From: Hymenobacter armeniacus
GTDB lineage: Bacteria > Bacteroidota > Bacteroidia > Cytophagales > Hymenobacteraceae
Direction of reading: 5' to 3'
Assembly: GCF_014699055.1 (NCBI RefSeq)
Contig: NZ_JACXAC010000004.1
Location: 372,001 to 436,000 of the forward strand
DNA length: 64,000 nucleotides
Both the position numbers and the translations under genes were made by a program. Positions 43,171-51,620 of this stretch are shown here, in pieces. The stretch's first letter is position 1. Each line of letters begins with the position of its first letter. A model generated the notes under the pieces. It was not told the origin of the DNA and ran no database searches. It saw only the letters and a program-made list of their open reading frames with translations.

Positions 43171-45918
43171 ATGAACTTTTCTTATCGCACACTTCCCACC
43201 GGGCCCACCGCTTTCGGTGACCTGCGCCGCTTTCTGCAAGCTTTCAACGGGTTGGGCCGCGGCCTGCGGCCCGCGCTGCTCACGGCGTTGGTGCTGCTGA
43301 GCTGCCCCGCCTTTGCTCAAAATGCCGTGCCGCCGGGCGTGGTGCCGGTGCTCCTTCCCAATCCCCGGCCGACCGGCGCCACCACCGGCTTTGCCATCGA
43401 CGGCGACCTCGCGGCCTACGACGGCGACGCCGCAGCCTATAGAAACGCCGGCGACTGGCTGCCCAACCCGCTAACCGCGGCCGGATACGGGGGCGCGTTG
43501 TCGGCGACGGGCGCCGCGCCGGTGGGGTCCAAGCGCATTATTCACAAAACCGACGCCTACGGCGCCACGGACGACATTTTTGCGGGCGGAAGCAAGATTG
43601 ATTCTAACCCCAACACGTCGGTGACCTGGAAAACCGGTGGGCCAAATCCGTCCAAGAACGACATCAACAATGCCATGGTGTACATTGAGGAAGGCACGGC
43701 GTCGACGGGGGCCGGCATCGTCATTGGCGATACGTGGGTGACGATGGCCGGCGACCGCGCCACCAAAGAAGGCAACAGCTTTCTGGCGTTTCAATTTTTG
43801 CAAAAAACGCTTGTGCGCAACGCCGATGGCACCTTCACCAGTGCGGGCACCGACGGGGGCCGCACGGTGGGGGACGTGCAGGTCACGGCCGAGTTCGTGA
43901 ACGGCGGCACGGTGCCCAACCTGTACTACGAAGAGTGGCGGCCGGCCGGCACCGGCTTCACGTGGGTGCAACTGGCCAACCCGCCCTCGGGCGCGGCCTT
44001 CGGCCGCACCAACGGGGTGGCGCTGACCAACGTGCCGTATGCACCGTTTGGGGGCACGCTTTACGAGGCCAACTTATTCGCGGAAGTGTCCGTCGACATT
44101 TCGGCCGTGTACCGGGGGGTGCAGACCACCTGCGTGGGCAAGATATCGACGCTGTGGGTGGTGACGAAGTCGTCGCAATCGTCGTCGGCAAACATGACGG
44201 ATTTTGTGGAGCCCATTCCCCTGGACCTCAACATCAACGTGGTGGCCGATGCCGGGGCCGACAAAGCCATGTGCGCCGGCGGTTCGGCGAAAATTGGGGC
44301 TACGGCCGTGGCCGGCTACAGCTACGCGTGGTCGATTGGCAATGCGTCGCCGTTTGCCACCACGGCGGAAGTGACGGTAAGCCCGGCCGCTACTACTACA
44401 TACAAGCTGACCGTGACCAAGATAGGCTCTACCTGCTCCTCGCCTCCCGATGAGGTGACCGTGACGGTAAACGGCAACCCGACGGCGCAGGCGGGCACCG
44501 CGCCGGCCGCCCAATGCGCCGCGGCGAGCAACACGTTCTCCTTGTCGGGCTCGGGCACCAATGGCACGCCTTCGTGGGCCGTGTTCAACAACCCCAGCAG
44601 CCTTTCCGTGAACATCACCGGTGGCGACACCTACACGCCGAGTGTGGCCGTGAGCGGGGGCAGCGGCACCGTGACGCTGCGCTTGACCGTGACCAGCAAC
44701 GCCACGCCGTCTTGCGGCACGGCCACCAGCGACGTGGCCGTGACCGTCAACCCCAACCCCACTGCCGGCGCCGGCACAGCGCCAGCCGCCCAGTGCGCCG
44801 CCTTGGTGGGCAACACCTTCTCGCTGAGCGGCACGGCCACGAACGGCACCCCCTTGTGGACGGTTTTCAGCAACCCCAGCAGCCTTGCCGTGACCATCAC
44901 CGGCGAAACCTCCCTGACGCCGAGCGTGGCCGTGAGCGGGGGCAGCGGCGTCGTCACGCTGCGCCTGACCGTGACCAGCACGGCCAACCCCGTGTGCACC
45001 GCCGCCACCAGCAACGTGGCCGTGACCGTCAACCCCAACCCGACGGCGCAGGCGGGCACCGCGCCCGCCGCTCAATGCCTAAGCGCCAACGGCAACACGT
45101 TCTCCTTGTCGGGTTCGGGCACCAATGGCACGCCTTCGTGGGCCGTGTTCAACAACCCCAGCAGCCTTTCCGTGAACATCACCGGTGGCGACACCTACAC
45201 GCCGAGCGTGGCCGTGAGCGGGGGCAGCGGCACCGTGACGTTGCGCCTGACCGTGACCAGCAACGCCACGCCGTCTTGCGGCACGGCCACCAGCGACGTG
45301 GCCGTGACCGTGAACGCGAAACCCGCCGGGCCCACCGTCACCGTGCAGGAGGCTTCCTTGTGCGGCGCGCTCACGGCGCCCACCCTCACGGTGTGCAACC
45401 CCGTGGCGGGAACCACCTACCGCGTGACCGAAACCGACGGCACCAATCCCCAAACCGCGACGTACAGCGCGGGCCCGCTGGTATTCGTGATGCGGGCCGG
45501 CAAAGGGTTTAGCATCACGGCCACGGCCTCGGCCGCCGCGGGCGGGTGCATCTCGGCCGCCACGGTTTGCGGCGGCCAAGCCGAATCCTGTCCCGCCCCC
45601 CCGGCCATCCGGTCGGCCTCGGTTGAGCCCACCACCATTCCATCTGCTTTGCAAGGAAGCATTCAAACCGAAGCTTACCCCAATCCCACCACCCGCGACG
45701 CCACCATCAATTTCACGGTGCCAACGTCGGGGCACGTGGTGGTGCAGCTCTACAACGCCATTGGCGTGCCCGTGGCCACCCTTTTCGATGGCCAAGTGGT
45801 GGGCGGCGAAACCCGAACCCTTCAGCTAAAAGGGGCACAGTTGGCTGCCGGCACCTACACCTACCGCGTGATGGCCAACGGCAAAGCCAAGACCAACCGC
45901 GTGAGCCTCGTCAGGTGA
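43171..45918 (+). CDS. T9SS-sorted surface protein with three tandem beta repeats
   Basis: ATG 43171 (MNFSYRTLP) gives 915 residues with a long signal region ending PAFAQ at about 51. Residues 52-350 are a unique beta-rich domain. A PKD/Ig-like stretch comes next (ADAGADKAMCAGGSAKIGA). Three repeats of 93-94 residues follow (DNA 44476-44754, 44755-45036, 45037-45318), each starting NPT-A-AGTAPAAQC. A Cys-containing module and a type IX sorting domain end the protein (YPNPTTRDATINF, LAAGTYTYRV). It is probably a surface adhesin or structural protein. Repeats 1 and 3 are almost identical in DNA. Confidence 0.85.
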   Translation: MNFSYRTLPTGPTAFGDLRRFLQAFNGLGRGLRPALLTALVLLSCPAFAQNAVPPGVVPVLLPNPRPTGATTGFAIDGDLAAYDGDAAAYRNAGDWLPNPLTAAGYGGALSATGAAPVGSKRIIHKTDAYGATDDIFAGGSKIDSNPNTSVTWKTGGPNPSKNDINNAMVYIEEGTASTGAGIVIGDTWVTMAGDRATKEGNSFLAFQFLQKTLVRNADGTFTSAGTDGGRTVGDVQVTAEFVNGGTVPNLYYEEWRPAGTGFTWVQLANPPSGAAFGRTNGVALTNVPYAPFGGTLYEANLFAEVSVDISAVYRGVQTTCVGKISTLWVVTKSSQSSSANMTDFVEPIPLDLNINVVADAGADKAMCAGGSAKIGATAVAGYSYAWSIGNASPFATTAEVTVSPAATTTYKLTVTKIGSTCSSPPDEVTVTVNGNPTAQAGTAPAAQCAAASNTFSLSGSGTNGTPSWAVFNNPSSLSVNITGGDTYTPSVAVSGGSGTVTLRLTVTSNATPSCGTATSDVAVTVNPNPTAGAGTAPAAQCAALVGNTFSLSGTATNGTPLWTVFSNPSSLAVTITGETSLTPSVAVSGGSGVVTLRLTVTSTANPVCTAATSNVAVTVNPNPTAQAGTAPAAQCLSANGNTFSLSGSGTNGTPSWAVFNNPSSLSVNITGGDTYTPSVAVSGGSGTVTLRLTVTSNATPSCGTATSDVAVTVNAKPAGPTVTVQEASLCGALTAPTLTVCNPVAGTTYRVTETDGTNPQTATYSAGPLVFVMRAGKGFSITATASAAAGGCISAATVCGGQAESCPAPPAIRSASVEPTTIPSALQGSIQTEAYPNPTTRDATINFTVPTSGHVVVQLYNAIGVPVATLFDGQVVGGETRTLQLKGAQLAAGTYTYRVMANGKAKTNRVSLVR
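44476..45318 (+). repeat. Three in-gene tandem repeats (279-282 bp)
   Basis: Units at 44476-44754, 44755-45036 and 45037-45318 encode the same 93-94-residue beta module. Units 1 and 3 differ at few bases; unit 2 is clearly more diverged. This ordering fits recombination or gene conversion between outer copies rather than simple stepwise duplication. Confidence 0.88.
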
Positions 45919-45936
45919 GGCGCTGGTACAGGTTGT

Positions 45937-45970
45937 AAAAAGGCCCGTTCACACCTGTGAGCGGGCCTTT
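45937..45970. terminator. Bidirectional terminator
   Basis: AAAAAGGCCCG and CGGGCCTTT around TTCACACCTGTGAG (itself a small stem) between convergent genes. Confidence 0.88.
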
Positions 45971-45978
45971 GGCAATGG

Positions 45979-46779
45979 TCATTGGCCCGTGAACACCGGC
46001 TTGCGCTTCTCCCCAAAGGCTTTCACGCCTTCGAGGTAGTCTGCTGATTCGCCGGCAATCTGCTGGCAATGGGCTTCGTAGTCCAGCATCTCGTCCAGGG
46101 TGGCGGCGCCGGATTTGTTCAGCATTTGCTTAATGAGGCCAATGGATTTGGTGGGCGCCGAGGCGTAGCGAGCTGCCAGTGCATAGGCAGCTTCGTCGAG
46201 TTGCTCGGCCGGCACCACCTGGTTGACCAGGCCCAGGCGCAAGGCTTCGTCGGCCGGCACTTTCGAGCCCAGGCTGCACAGCTCAAAGGCCTTGAGCGTG
46301 CCCACCAGCCGCGGCAAAAACCACGACGAGCCCGAGTCCGGCACCAGCCCAATGTTGATGAACACCTCAATTAAGGAAGCTTCGCTGCTGGCCACAATGG
46401 CGTCGCAGGCCAGCGCCAGCGAGCAGCCCGCGCCCGCCGCCACCCCGTTGAGTCGGCAAATGATGGGTTTGGGCAGCCCGCGCATGGCCCGGATGATGGG
46501 GTTGTAGCGCTGGTGCAGCGAGTCGTAGAAGGAGCGGGGCTTGCCTTCGGCGGCCGCGGCTTCTTGCGCCGCCTTCAGGTCCTGGCCCGAGCAGAAGGCC
46601 CGGCCGGCGCCCGTGAGCACCACGGCCCGCACGGCGGCATCGCGCCCCACTTGCTTCAGGGCATCCTGCAGCTCGTAGCTCATGGGGTCGTTGAAGGCGT
46701 TGAACACCTCCGGACGGTTCAGGGTGATGGTGGCGACGCCGTTGGGGCGCACGTCGTAAAGCAGGCTGGTGTAAGTCAA
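45979..46779 (-). CDS. Enoyl-CoA hydratase/isomerase, PaaG-like
   Basis: About 266 residues if started at TTG 46779 (reading MTYTSLLYDVRPNG). That is where family members normally begin. An ATG at 46839 or 46863 in frame would add 20-28 residues encoded by the inverted repeat, which look unnatural. The crotonase fold shows VFNAFNDPMSYELQ and GRAFCSGQDLK (oxyanion loop), then AAGAGCSLALACD. The segment FINIGLVPDSGSSWFLPRLVG is characteristic of PaaG-type isomerases in phenylacetate degradation. No other paa genes are near, so the substrate is open. It is downstream of ispD on the same strand. Confidence 0.82.
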   Translation of the reverse strand: MTYTSLLYDVRPNGVATITLNRPEVFNAFNDPMSYELQDALKQVGRDAAVRAVVLTGAGRAFCSGQDLKAAQEAAAAEGKPRSFYDSLHQRYNPIIRAMRGLPKPIICRLNGVAAGAGCSLALACDAIVASSEASLIEVFINIGLVPDSGSSWFLPRLVGTLKAFELCSLGSKVPADEALRLGLVNQVVPAEQLDEAAYALAARYASAPTKSIGLIKQMLNKSGAATLDEMLDYEAHCQQIAGESADYLEGVKAFGEKRKPVFTGQ

Positions 46780-46870
46780 TGGGTGAATAGTGAGTGGGTG
46801 AATGGGTGAATGCAAAATAAGGTCCTGCAATTTTCTCATTCGCCCATTCACCCACTCACTCATTCACCCA
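46780..46870. repeat. Inverted repeat, GTGAATGAGTGAG family
   Basis: Arms 46780-46812 and 46837-46870 read TGGGTGAATGAGTGAGTGGG from outside, with one indel and one mismatch. The spacer is 24 bases. The right arm contains the ispD stop (TGA at 46860-46862). The left arm ends immediately before the probable TTG start of the enoyl-CoA hydratase gene. Confidence 0.85.
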
Positions 46871-47591
46871 GTAAAAAAAGCGCCTCGGCCACCACCAGGT
46901 CTTCCGGCGTCGTGATTTTGAGGTTGCGGTAGTCGCCGTCCACCAGCTGCACGCGGCACAGGTCGTCCACCACCGTGGCGTCGTCGGTGAAAGAGGCCAG
47001 CTCGGGCATGGCGTAGGCGCGGCGCAGGAGGTCAATTTCAAACGTCTGGGGCGTTTGCATCAGGCGCAGGCGACTGCGGTTCTGGGCCGCCGAGCCGTGT
47101 TGCGACACCAGCCGCACCGAGTCTTTGGGCACGACGGCGGCGGCGGCGGCGGCGTGGGTGGCCGCGGCGGCGTAAGTGCGCTCCACCACCTGGCGCGACA
47201 CCAGCGGGCGCACGCCGTCGTGCACGGCCACCAGCCCCTCCGGATGCTCGCTCAGCGCGGCCAGGCCCGCCTTCACCGAGGCCCAGCGCGTGGCCCCGCC
47301 CGCCACCAGCCGGTGCGGAATGTCAATACTGAACTGCGCGCACAGCGCCTGCCAGGTATCGAATTGGTCGGCGGGCAGCACCAGCACAATCTCCTGCACG
47401 CCCAGCGCCGGCTCGGCAAAGCGGCGCAGGGTGTGCAGCAACACGGGCTCGCCGCGCAGCAGCAGGAACTGCTTGGGGCGGTTGGCGCCCATGCGGGTGC
47501 CGCTGCCGCCCGCCACCAGAATGGCGAGCCGCGGCGCCTGAGGGCCGGGAAGTTCGGGGGCTTGGCGCTTGGGAAGGGTAGGGGCTTTCAT
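46860..47591 (-). CDS. ispD: 2-C-methyl-D-erythritol 4-phosphate cytidylyltransferase
   Basis: The 243-residue protein makes CDP-methylerythritol from MEP and CTP in non-mevalonate isoprenoid synthesis. The CTP-binding motif ILVAGGSGTRMGANRPKQFL lies at about 24-43. VHDGVRPLVS, the KDSVR lysine region and the C-terminal NLKITTPEDL are all present. It carries a Pro/Ala-rich N-terminal extension of about 20 residues before the first strand. The last residues (LGE) and the stop are encoded by the repeat arm at 46837-46870. Confidence 0.95.
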   Translation of the reverse strand: MKAPTLPKRQAPELPGPQAPRLAILVAGGSGTRMGANRPKQFLLLRGEPVLLHTLRRFAEPALGVQEIVLVLPADQFDTWQALCAQFSIDIPHRLVAGGATRWASVKAGLAALSEHPEGLVAVHDGVRPLVSRQVVERTYAAAATHAAAAAAVVPKDSVRLVSQHGSAAQNRSRLRLMQTPQTFEIDLLRRAYAMPELASFTDDATVVDDLCRVQLVDGDYRNLKITTPEDLVVAEALFLLGE

Positions 47592-47608
47592 TGGCGCGAA
47601 GTTCTGTT

Positions 47609-47651
47609 AAAAAAAGAACGCCGGAACCCCTGACAAGGAATTCCGGCGTTC
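47609..47651 (-). terminator. Hairpin terminator
   Basis: GAACGCCGGAA and TTCCGGCGTTC around CCCCTGACAAGGAA, with an A tract on the left that reads as a T tract on the minus strand. It terminates queA. Confidence 0.88.
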
Positions 47652-47675
47652 GCGAAGCCCGACGGCTTGAACTGC

Positions 47676-48725
47676 TTACAGAATCAGCATGGCGTCGCCG
47701 TAGCTGAAAAACTTGTACTTCTCTTTAATGGCTTCCTTGTAGGCTTCCATCAGCAGCGGGTAGCCGGCGAAGGCCGAGGCCAGCATGATGAGCGTGCTCT
47801 CCGGCATGTGGAAGTTGGTGAGCATGCAGTTGGCGATTTTGAAATCGTGGGGCGGGAAGATGAACCGGTCAATCCAGCCCTGGGTGGGCTTCATGCGGGC
47901 ATTGGCCGACACCGACGCCTCCATGGCGCGGATGGTGGTGGTGCCCACGGCGCACACCTTCTTCTTAGCGTCGAGGGCCTTGTTCACTACCTCGCAGGCC
48001 GGAGCCGTCACGATGAAGTTCTCCGAGTCCATCTTGTGCTTGGTCAGGTCTTCCACGTCCACGGTGCGGAAGGTGCCCAGGCCCACGTGCAGCGTCACAA
48101 ACGCCGGCTCCACGCCCTTGATTTCCATGCGCTTCATCACCTCGCGGGTGAAGTGCAGGCCGGCCGAGGGGGCCGCCACCGCGCCGATGTGCTCGGCGTA
48201 GATGGTCTGGTACCGCTCCTTGTCGGCGGGCTCGGTTTCGCGGTTAATGACTTCTTTCGGAATCGGGGTTTCGCCCAGCTCGTAGAGCGCCTTGCGGAAT
48301 TCCTCGTCGGTGCCATCAAACAGGAATTTGATGGTGCGGCCGCGCGAGGTGGTGTTGTCAATCACCTCGGCCACCATGTCCGACTCGCCGAAGTACAGCT
48401 TGTTGCCCACCCGGATTTTGCGGGCGGGGTCCACCAGCACGTCCCACAGGCGCAGCTCCTTGTTCAGCTCGCGCAGCAGGAACACTTCAATCTTGGCGCC
48501 GGTTTTTTCTTTGTTGCCGTAGAGGCGGGCCGGAAACACTTTGGTGTCGTTGAACACCAACACGTCGCCCTCGTTGAAATAATCGAGAATATCTTTGAAG
48601 TTGCGGTGCTCAATTTGGCCGGTGGCGCGGTGCACCACCATCAGGCGGCTCTCGTCGCGGTTGCGGGCCGGGTGCATGGCCACCAGCTCCTCGGGGAGTT
48701 CAAATTTGAACTCGTGCAATTTCAT
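47676..48725 (-). CDS. queA: S-adenosylmethionine:tRNA ribosyltransferase-isomerase
   Basis: The 349-residue protein starts at ATG 48725 ([16 protein letters not shown]); 48731 is an alternative two codons earlier. QueA transfers and isomerises the ribosyl part of SAM to make epoxyqueuosine in tRNA wobble position 34. Family segments are clear: [41 protein letters not shown] and [13 protein letters not shown]. The length is normal. No other queuosine gene is nearby. A TACTTTTG -7 box lies upstream. Confidence 0.96.
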   Translation of the reverse strand: MKLHEFKFELPEELVAMHPARNRDESRLMVVHRATGQIEHRNFKDILDYFNEGDVLVFNDTKVFPARLYGNKEKTGAKIEVFLLRELNKELRLWDVLVDPARKIRVGNKLYFGESDMVAEVIDNTTSRGRTIKFLFDGTDEEFRKALYELGETPIPKEVINRETEPADKERYQTIYAEHIGAVAAPSAGLHFTREVMKRMEIKGVEPAFVTLHVGLGTFRTVDVEDLTKHKMDSENFIVTAPACEVVNKALDAKKKVCAVGTTTIRAMEASVSANARMKPTQGWIDRFIFPPHDFKIANCMLTNFHMPESTLIMLASAFAGYPLLMEAYKEAIKEKYKFFSYGDAMLIL

Positions 48726-48770
48726 CGCCATAGGGCAGTATTTGGGGGAAGTTACGGAAATTTGGGGAGG

Positions 48771-48778
48771 CAAAAGTA
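48771..48778 (-). promoter_or_regulatory. -7 box for queA
   Basis: TACTTTTG on the minus strand, exact TAnnTTTG, 39-45 bases before the possible ATGs. No convincing -33 TTG. Confidence 0.45.
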
Positions 48779-48907
48779 CGGCTTTTTCCGGGAGAATCTA
48801 CTTTTTAGTGCGCGCGCCGTTGCCGGGCGTGCTTTCACCGTCAGCAACTTCCCCGTGGGTTTCCGTCTTTTGAGTTCGTAAAGCCGCTTTATGGGAAAGC
48901 GCCGCCG

Positions 48908-48935
48908 TTGGCGAAAATGTTCCGTTGCACTTTTG
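48908..48935 (+). promoter_or_regulatory. Probable promoter for ABC permease gene
   Basis: TTG (48908-48910) and CACTTTTG (48928-48935) are separated by 17 bases, near the Bacteroidota -33/-7 pattern. The preferred ATG at 48984 lies 48 bases downstream. Confidence 0.45.
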
Positions 48936-48983
48936 CAGTTGCTGCCCGTTGCGCTCCACCTTTTCTGCACCCGTCTCTTTCTC

Positions 48984-50243
48984 ATGCTAGCCCTGCGCCT
49001 CACCTTCGAAAGCTTTCGCTTCGCCCTCGACGCCCTCAAAGCCAATTTGTTGCGCACCATTCTGTCGCTGCTGGGCGTCACGGTGGGCATTTTTTCCATC
49101 ATCGCCGTCTTCACCGTCGTCGACTCACTGGAAGCCAGCATTCGCCACAGCATGGACTTTGTGGGCGACAAAGTGATTTACGTGGCCAAATGGCCCTGGA
49201 CCTTTGGGCCCGATTACCCGTGGTGGAAGTACGTGAAGCGCCCGGTGCCCAACCTGCGCGAGTTTCAGGCGCTGCAGCGGCAGCTGGGCCCCAACCACAA
49301 GGGCGTGGCCATTTTTGCCGCCAATGGCAGCAACACCCTCACGGCTGGCTCCAATTCGGTGGGCGACTGCGCCGTGCAAGGCATCAGCTACGAGTACCGG
49401 ATAGTGAGCAACGTGCCCATTGCCGAAGGCCGCTATTTCACCAATCTGGAAATGGACGCCGCCCGGCCGGTGGCCATCATCGGGGCCACCATCGCCGAAA
49501 ACCTTTTCCCGCAGGGCGGCGCTGTGGGCCGCGAATTCAAGGTGCGGGGCCAAAAATTCATCGTCATCGGCGTGATGGAAAAGGAGGGCAAAAAGATTCT
49601 TGACACGCCTAGCAACGACTCCAACTGCCTGATACCGTTCTCCATGTTTACCAAAATGTTCGCCCTGAGCACGAACGGAATGGGCGGGCCGAGTGCCTCG
49701 CTGGGCGTGAAAGGCCGCGACGACGACCCGGGCCTCATGGACTTGGAGTACGAAATGCGCGGCGTGATGCGCAACATTCGCGGCCTCAAGCCCCGCGAGG
49801 AAGACAACTTTGCGCTGAACCGGCCTGAGATGTTTGCTTCCGTCATCAGCACGCTGTTCAGCCGCATCGGCGTGATTGGGGCCATCATTGGCGGGCTGGC
49901 CACGCTGGTGGGCGGCTTCGGCATTGCCAACATCATGTTTGTGTCGGTGCGCGAGCGCACCAACATCATCGGCATTCAGAAGTCGCTGGGGGCGAAGAAT
50001 TTCTTCATTCTGTTTCAGTTTCTGTTCGAGGCCATTTGCCTGTGCCTCATCGGGGGCGGAGCGGGCCTTTTCCTGGTCTGGCTCATTACCCTGCTTCCGC
50101 AGGACGCCTTGCCGCTCACCATGTCGGCCGCCCGCATTGTGCTGGGCCTGCTCATTTCGGTGGCCATTGGGGTGGTGGCCGGCATTGTGCCCGCCGCCGT
50201 GGCCGCCAACCTCGACCCGGTTATTGCCATTCGGGCCAAGTAG
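48984..50243 (+). CDS. ABC transporter permease, MacB/FtsX type
   Basis: ATG 48984 (MLALRLTFESF) gives 419 residues; starts at 48891 would precede the promoter. The first transmembrane segment is at about 22-42 (TILSLLGVTVGIFSIIAVFTV), followed by a large periplasmic MacB_PCD domain (about 45-270). Three more transmembrane segments in the FtsX domain follow (IGGLATLVGGFGIANIMFV and onward). MacB-like permeases transmit force to the periplasm to export lipoproteins, peptides or toxins. The ATPase partner is not adjacent. The following mscS gene starts 79 bases later and has its own promoter. Confidence 0.9.
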   Translation: MLALRLTFESFRFALDALKANLLRTILSLLGVTVGIFSIIAVFTVVDSLEASIRHSMDFVGDKVIYVAKWPWTFGPDYPWWKYVKRPVPNLREFQALQRQLGPNHKGVAIFAANGSNTLTAGSNSVGDCAVQGISYEYRIVSNVPIAEGRYFTNLEMDAARPVAIIGATIAENLFPQGGAVGREFKVRGQKFIVIGVMEKEGKKILDTPSNDSNCLIPFSMFTKMFALSTNGMGGPSASLGVKGRDDDPGLMDLEYEMRGVMRNIRGLKPREEDNFALNRPEMFASVISTLFSRIGVIGAIIGGLATLVGGFGIANIMFVSVRERTNIIGIQKSLGAKNFFILFQFLFEAICLCLIGGGAGLFLVWLITLLPQDALPLTMSAARIVLGLLISVAIGVVAGIVPAAVAANLDPVIAIRAK

Positions 50244-50286
50244 GAGCCGCCGGCCCGGCCAGCGGGCCCAACAAGGCGGCGCGAAG

Positions 50287-50318
50287 TTGCGTCTTACCGG
50301 CGTTCACCATTGCTTTTG
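50287..50318 (+). promoter_or_regulatory. Promoter for mscS-like gene
   Basis: TTG (50287-50289), 21 bases, TGCTTTTG (50311-50318): correct Bacteroidota spacing with one mismatch in the -7 box. It ends three bases before the ATG at 50322, so the leader would be almost absent. Confidence 0.55.
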
Positions 50319-50321
50319 TTA

Positions 50322-51440
50322 ATGACGTTTCCTCCTTTTCTGCACCGCGAAGTGCTGGGCAATGCCCTGAGCCAATACCTCATTGCGGCGCTCATTCTGC
50401 TGGTGGGGGCGGGCCTGCGCCAGCTGCTGTCGCGCCTGCTCAGCAAAGTGCTGTTTCGGCTCACCAAGCGCTACACGGCCGGCGTGACGGAGCGCGAGCT
50501 CCACGATTTGCTCATTCAGCCGCTGTCGGTGCTGTTCCTGCTGGCCACGCTGTACCTCGCGTTTAGCGTGCTGCGCTACCCCTTGCCGCCCGATGCCGTG
50601 CCCGGCGTGGAGCCCTGGCCCAAGGTGGCGCTGCTGCGCTTGTTCCTGCTCGGCGTCATTGCCACCATCACCTGGGTGGCGCTGCGCCTGGTCGATTTTG
50701 CCCTGCTGGTGGTGCAGCGCCGGGGCGAGCTGCGCGAAACCCCGGCCATTCGGCGGCTCGACCATCAGTTTTTGCCCTTTGCGAAAGACTTGCTCAAAGT
50801 GCTGGTCATCATCATTGGGCTGATGGTGGTGCTGGGCGAGGTGTTTGGGGTGAACGTGACGGCCCTGATTGGCGGCCTGGGCATTGGGGGGCTGGCGGTG
50901 GCCTTTGCCGCCAAGGAAAGCCTGGAGAATCTCATTGCCTCGTTCACCATCTTCCTCGACCAGCCCTTCGGCGTGGGCGACCTCGTGACGGCCGGCGACG
51001 TGAGCGGCACCGTCGAGAAGATTGGCTTTCGCAGCACCCGCCTGCGCACCGCCGAGAAAAGCTACGTGACCGTGCCCAACAAAAGCATGATTGACAAGCC
51101 CCTCGACAACCTCTCGCTGCGCACTTCGCGCCGGGTGGGCTTCACGCTCGTGTTCGACCAGAAAACCACCAGCGCCCAGCTCCACGCCATCATCGCCGGC
51201 TCGCTGGAAGCCATGCAGGCCCACCCCCTCGTCACGCAGGACGTGCAAATGAAGTTCAACGCCCTCACGCCCGCCGGCAAGGAGGTCACGGTGCAATACT
51301 TCGTGGATACCACCAGCTACGATGAATACCTCAACGTGAAGGAAGACCTCAACTACCGCATCATTGAAGTGGTGGAGCAGTACGGCGGTGCGTTTGCGGG
51401 CACGGCCCCCGCGCCCGCGCCGGTGGCCGGTAAAGTCTGA
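50322..51440 (+). CDS. MscS-family mechanosensitive channel
   Basis: ATG 50322 gives 372 residues. Transmembrane segments are at about 14-32, 63-84, 101-125 and 155-178. The pore helix GLGIGGLAVAFAAKESLENLIASF is the MscS TM3 signature. A beta domain with DQPFGVGDLVT and the cytoplasmic vestibule follow. The channel releases solutes on hypo-osmotic shock. The last codons (GKV, TGA) coincide with the arm of the inverted repeat at 51425-51620. Confidence 0.93.
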   Translation: MTFPPFLHREVLGNALSQYLIAALILLVGAGLRQLLSRLLSKVLFRLTKRYTAGVTERELHDLLIQPLSVLFLLATLYLAFSVLRYPLPPDAVPGVEPWPKVALLRLFLLGVIATITWVALRLVDFALLVVQRRGELRETPAIRRLDHQFLPFAKDLLKVLVIIIGLMVVLGEVFGVNVTALIGGLGIGGLAVAFAAKESLENLIASFTIFLDQPFGVGDLVTAGDVSGTVEKIGFRSTRLRTAEKSYVTVPNKSMIDKPLDNLSLRTSRRVGFTLVFDQKTTSAQLHAIIAGSLEAMQAHPLVTQDVQMKFNALTPAGKEVTVQYFVDTTSYDEYLNVKEDLNYRIIEVVEQYGGAFAGTAPAPAPVAGKV

Positions 51441-51620
51441 GCCACGGATTCGGGCGGATTTATTGGATTTCGCGGATTTTGTGGACGGCGCCAGCGGACG
51501 GCCGAAGGTTACTAAAAAAGGCCACTCCGACGAGTGGCCTTTTTGCATGTAGAGAAGTAGGGTATCCGTCCACAAAATCCGAAAAATCCGCCCGAATCCG
51601 TGGCTCAGACTTTACCGGCC
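51425..51620. repeat. Inverted repeat, CCACGGATTC family, copy 2
   Basis: Arms 51425-51488 and 51566-51620 both read GGCCGGTAAAGTCTGAGCCA from outside, continue into CGGATTCGGGCGGATTT, and end GATTTTGTGGACGG inside. The left arm has about nine extra bases (TTGGATTTCG). The outer parts run into the ends of both convergent genes (mscS-like and the TerB-like gene). A terminator sits in the centre. The core GTCTGA-CCACGGATTC is shared with copy 1 at 303-509. Confidence 0.88.
51514..51544. terminator. Bidirectional terminator inside the repeat
   Basis: AAAAAAGGCCACTC and GAGTGGCCTTTTT around CGAC, between the convergent mscS-like and TerB-like genes. Confidence 0.93.

Noticed and set aside
46780..46863. 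ATG at 46863 or 46839 as start of the enoyl-CoA hydratase gene
   Set aside because: The extra N-terminus is encoded by an inverted repeat and does not resemble the family; TTG 46779 gives the normal beginning.
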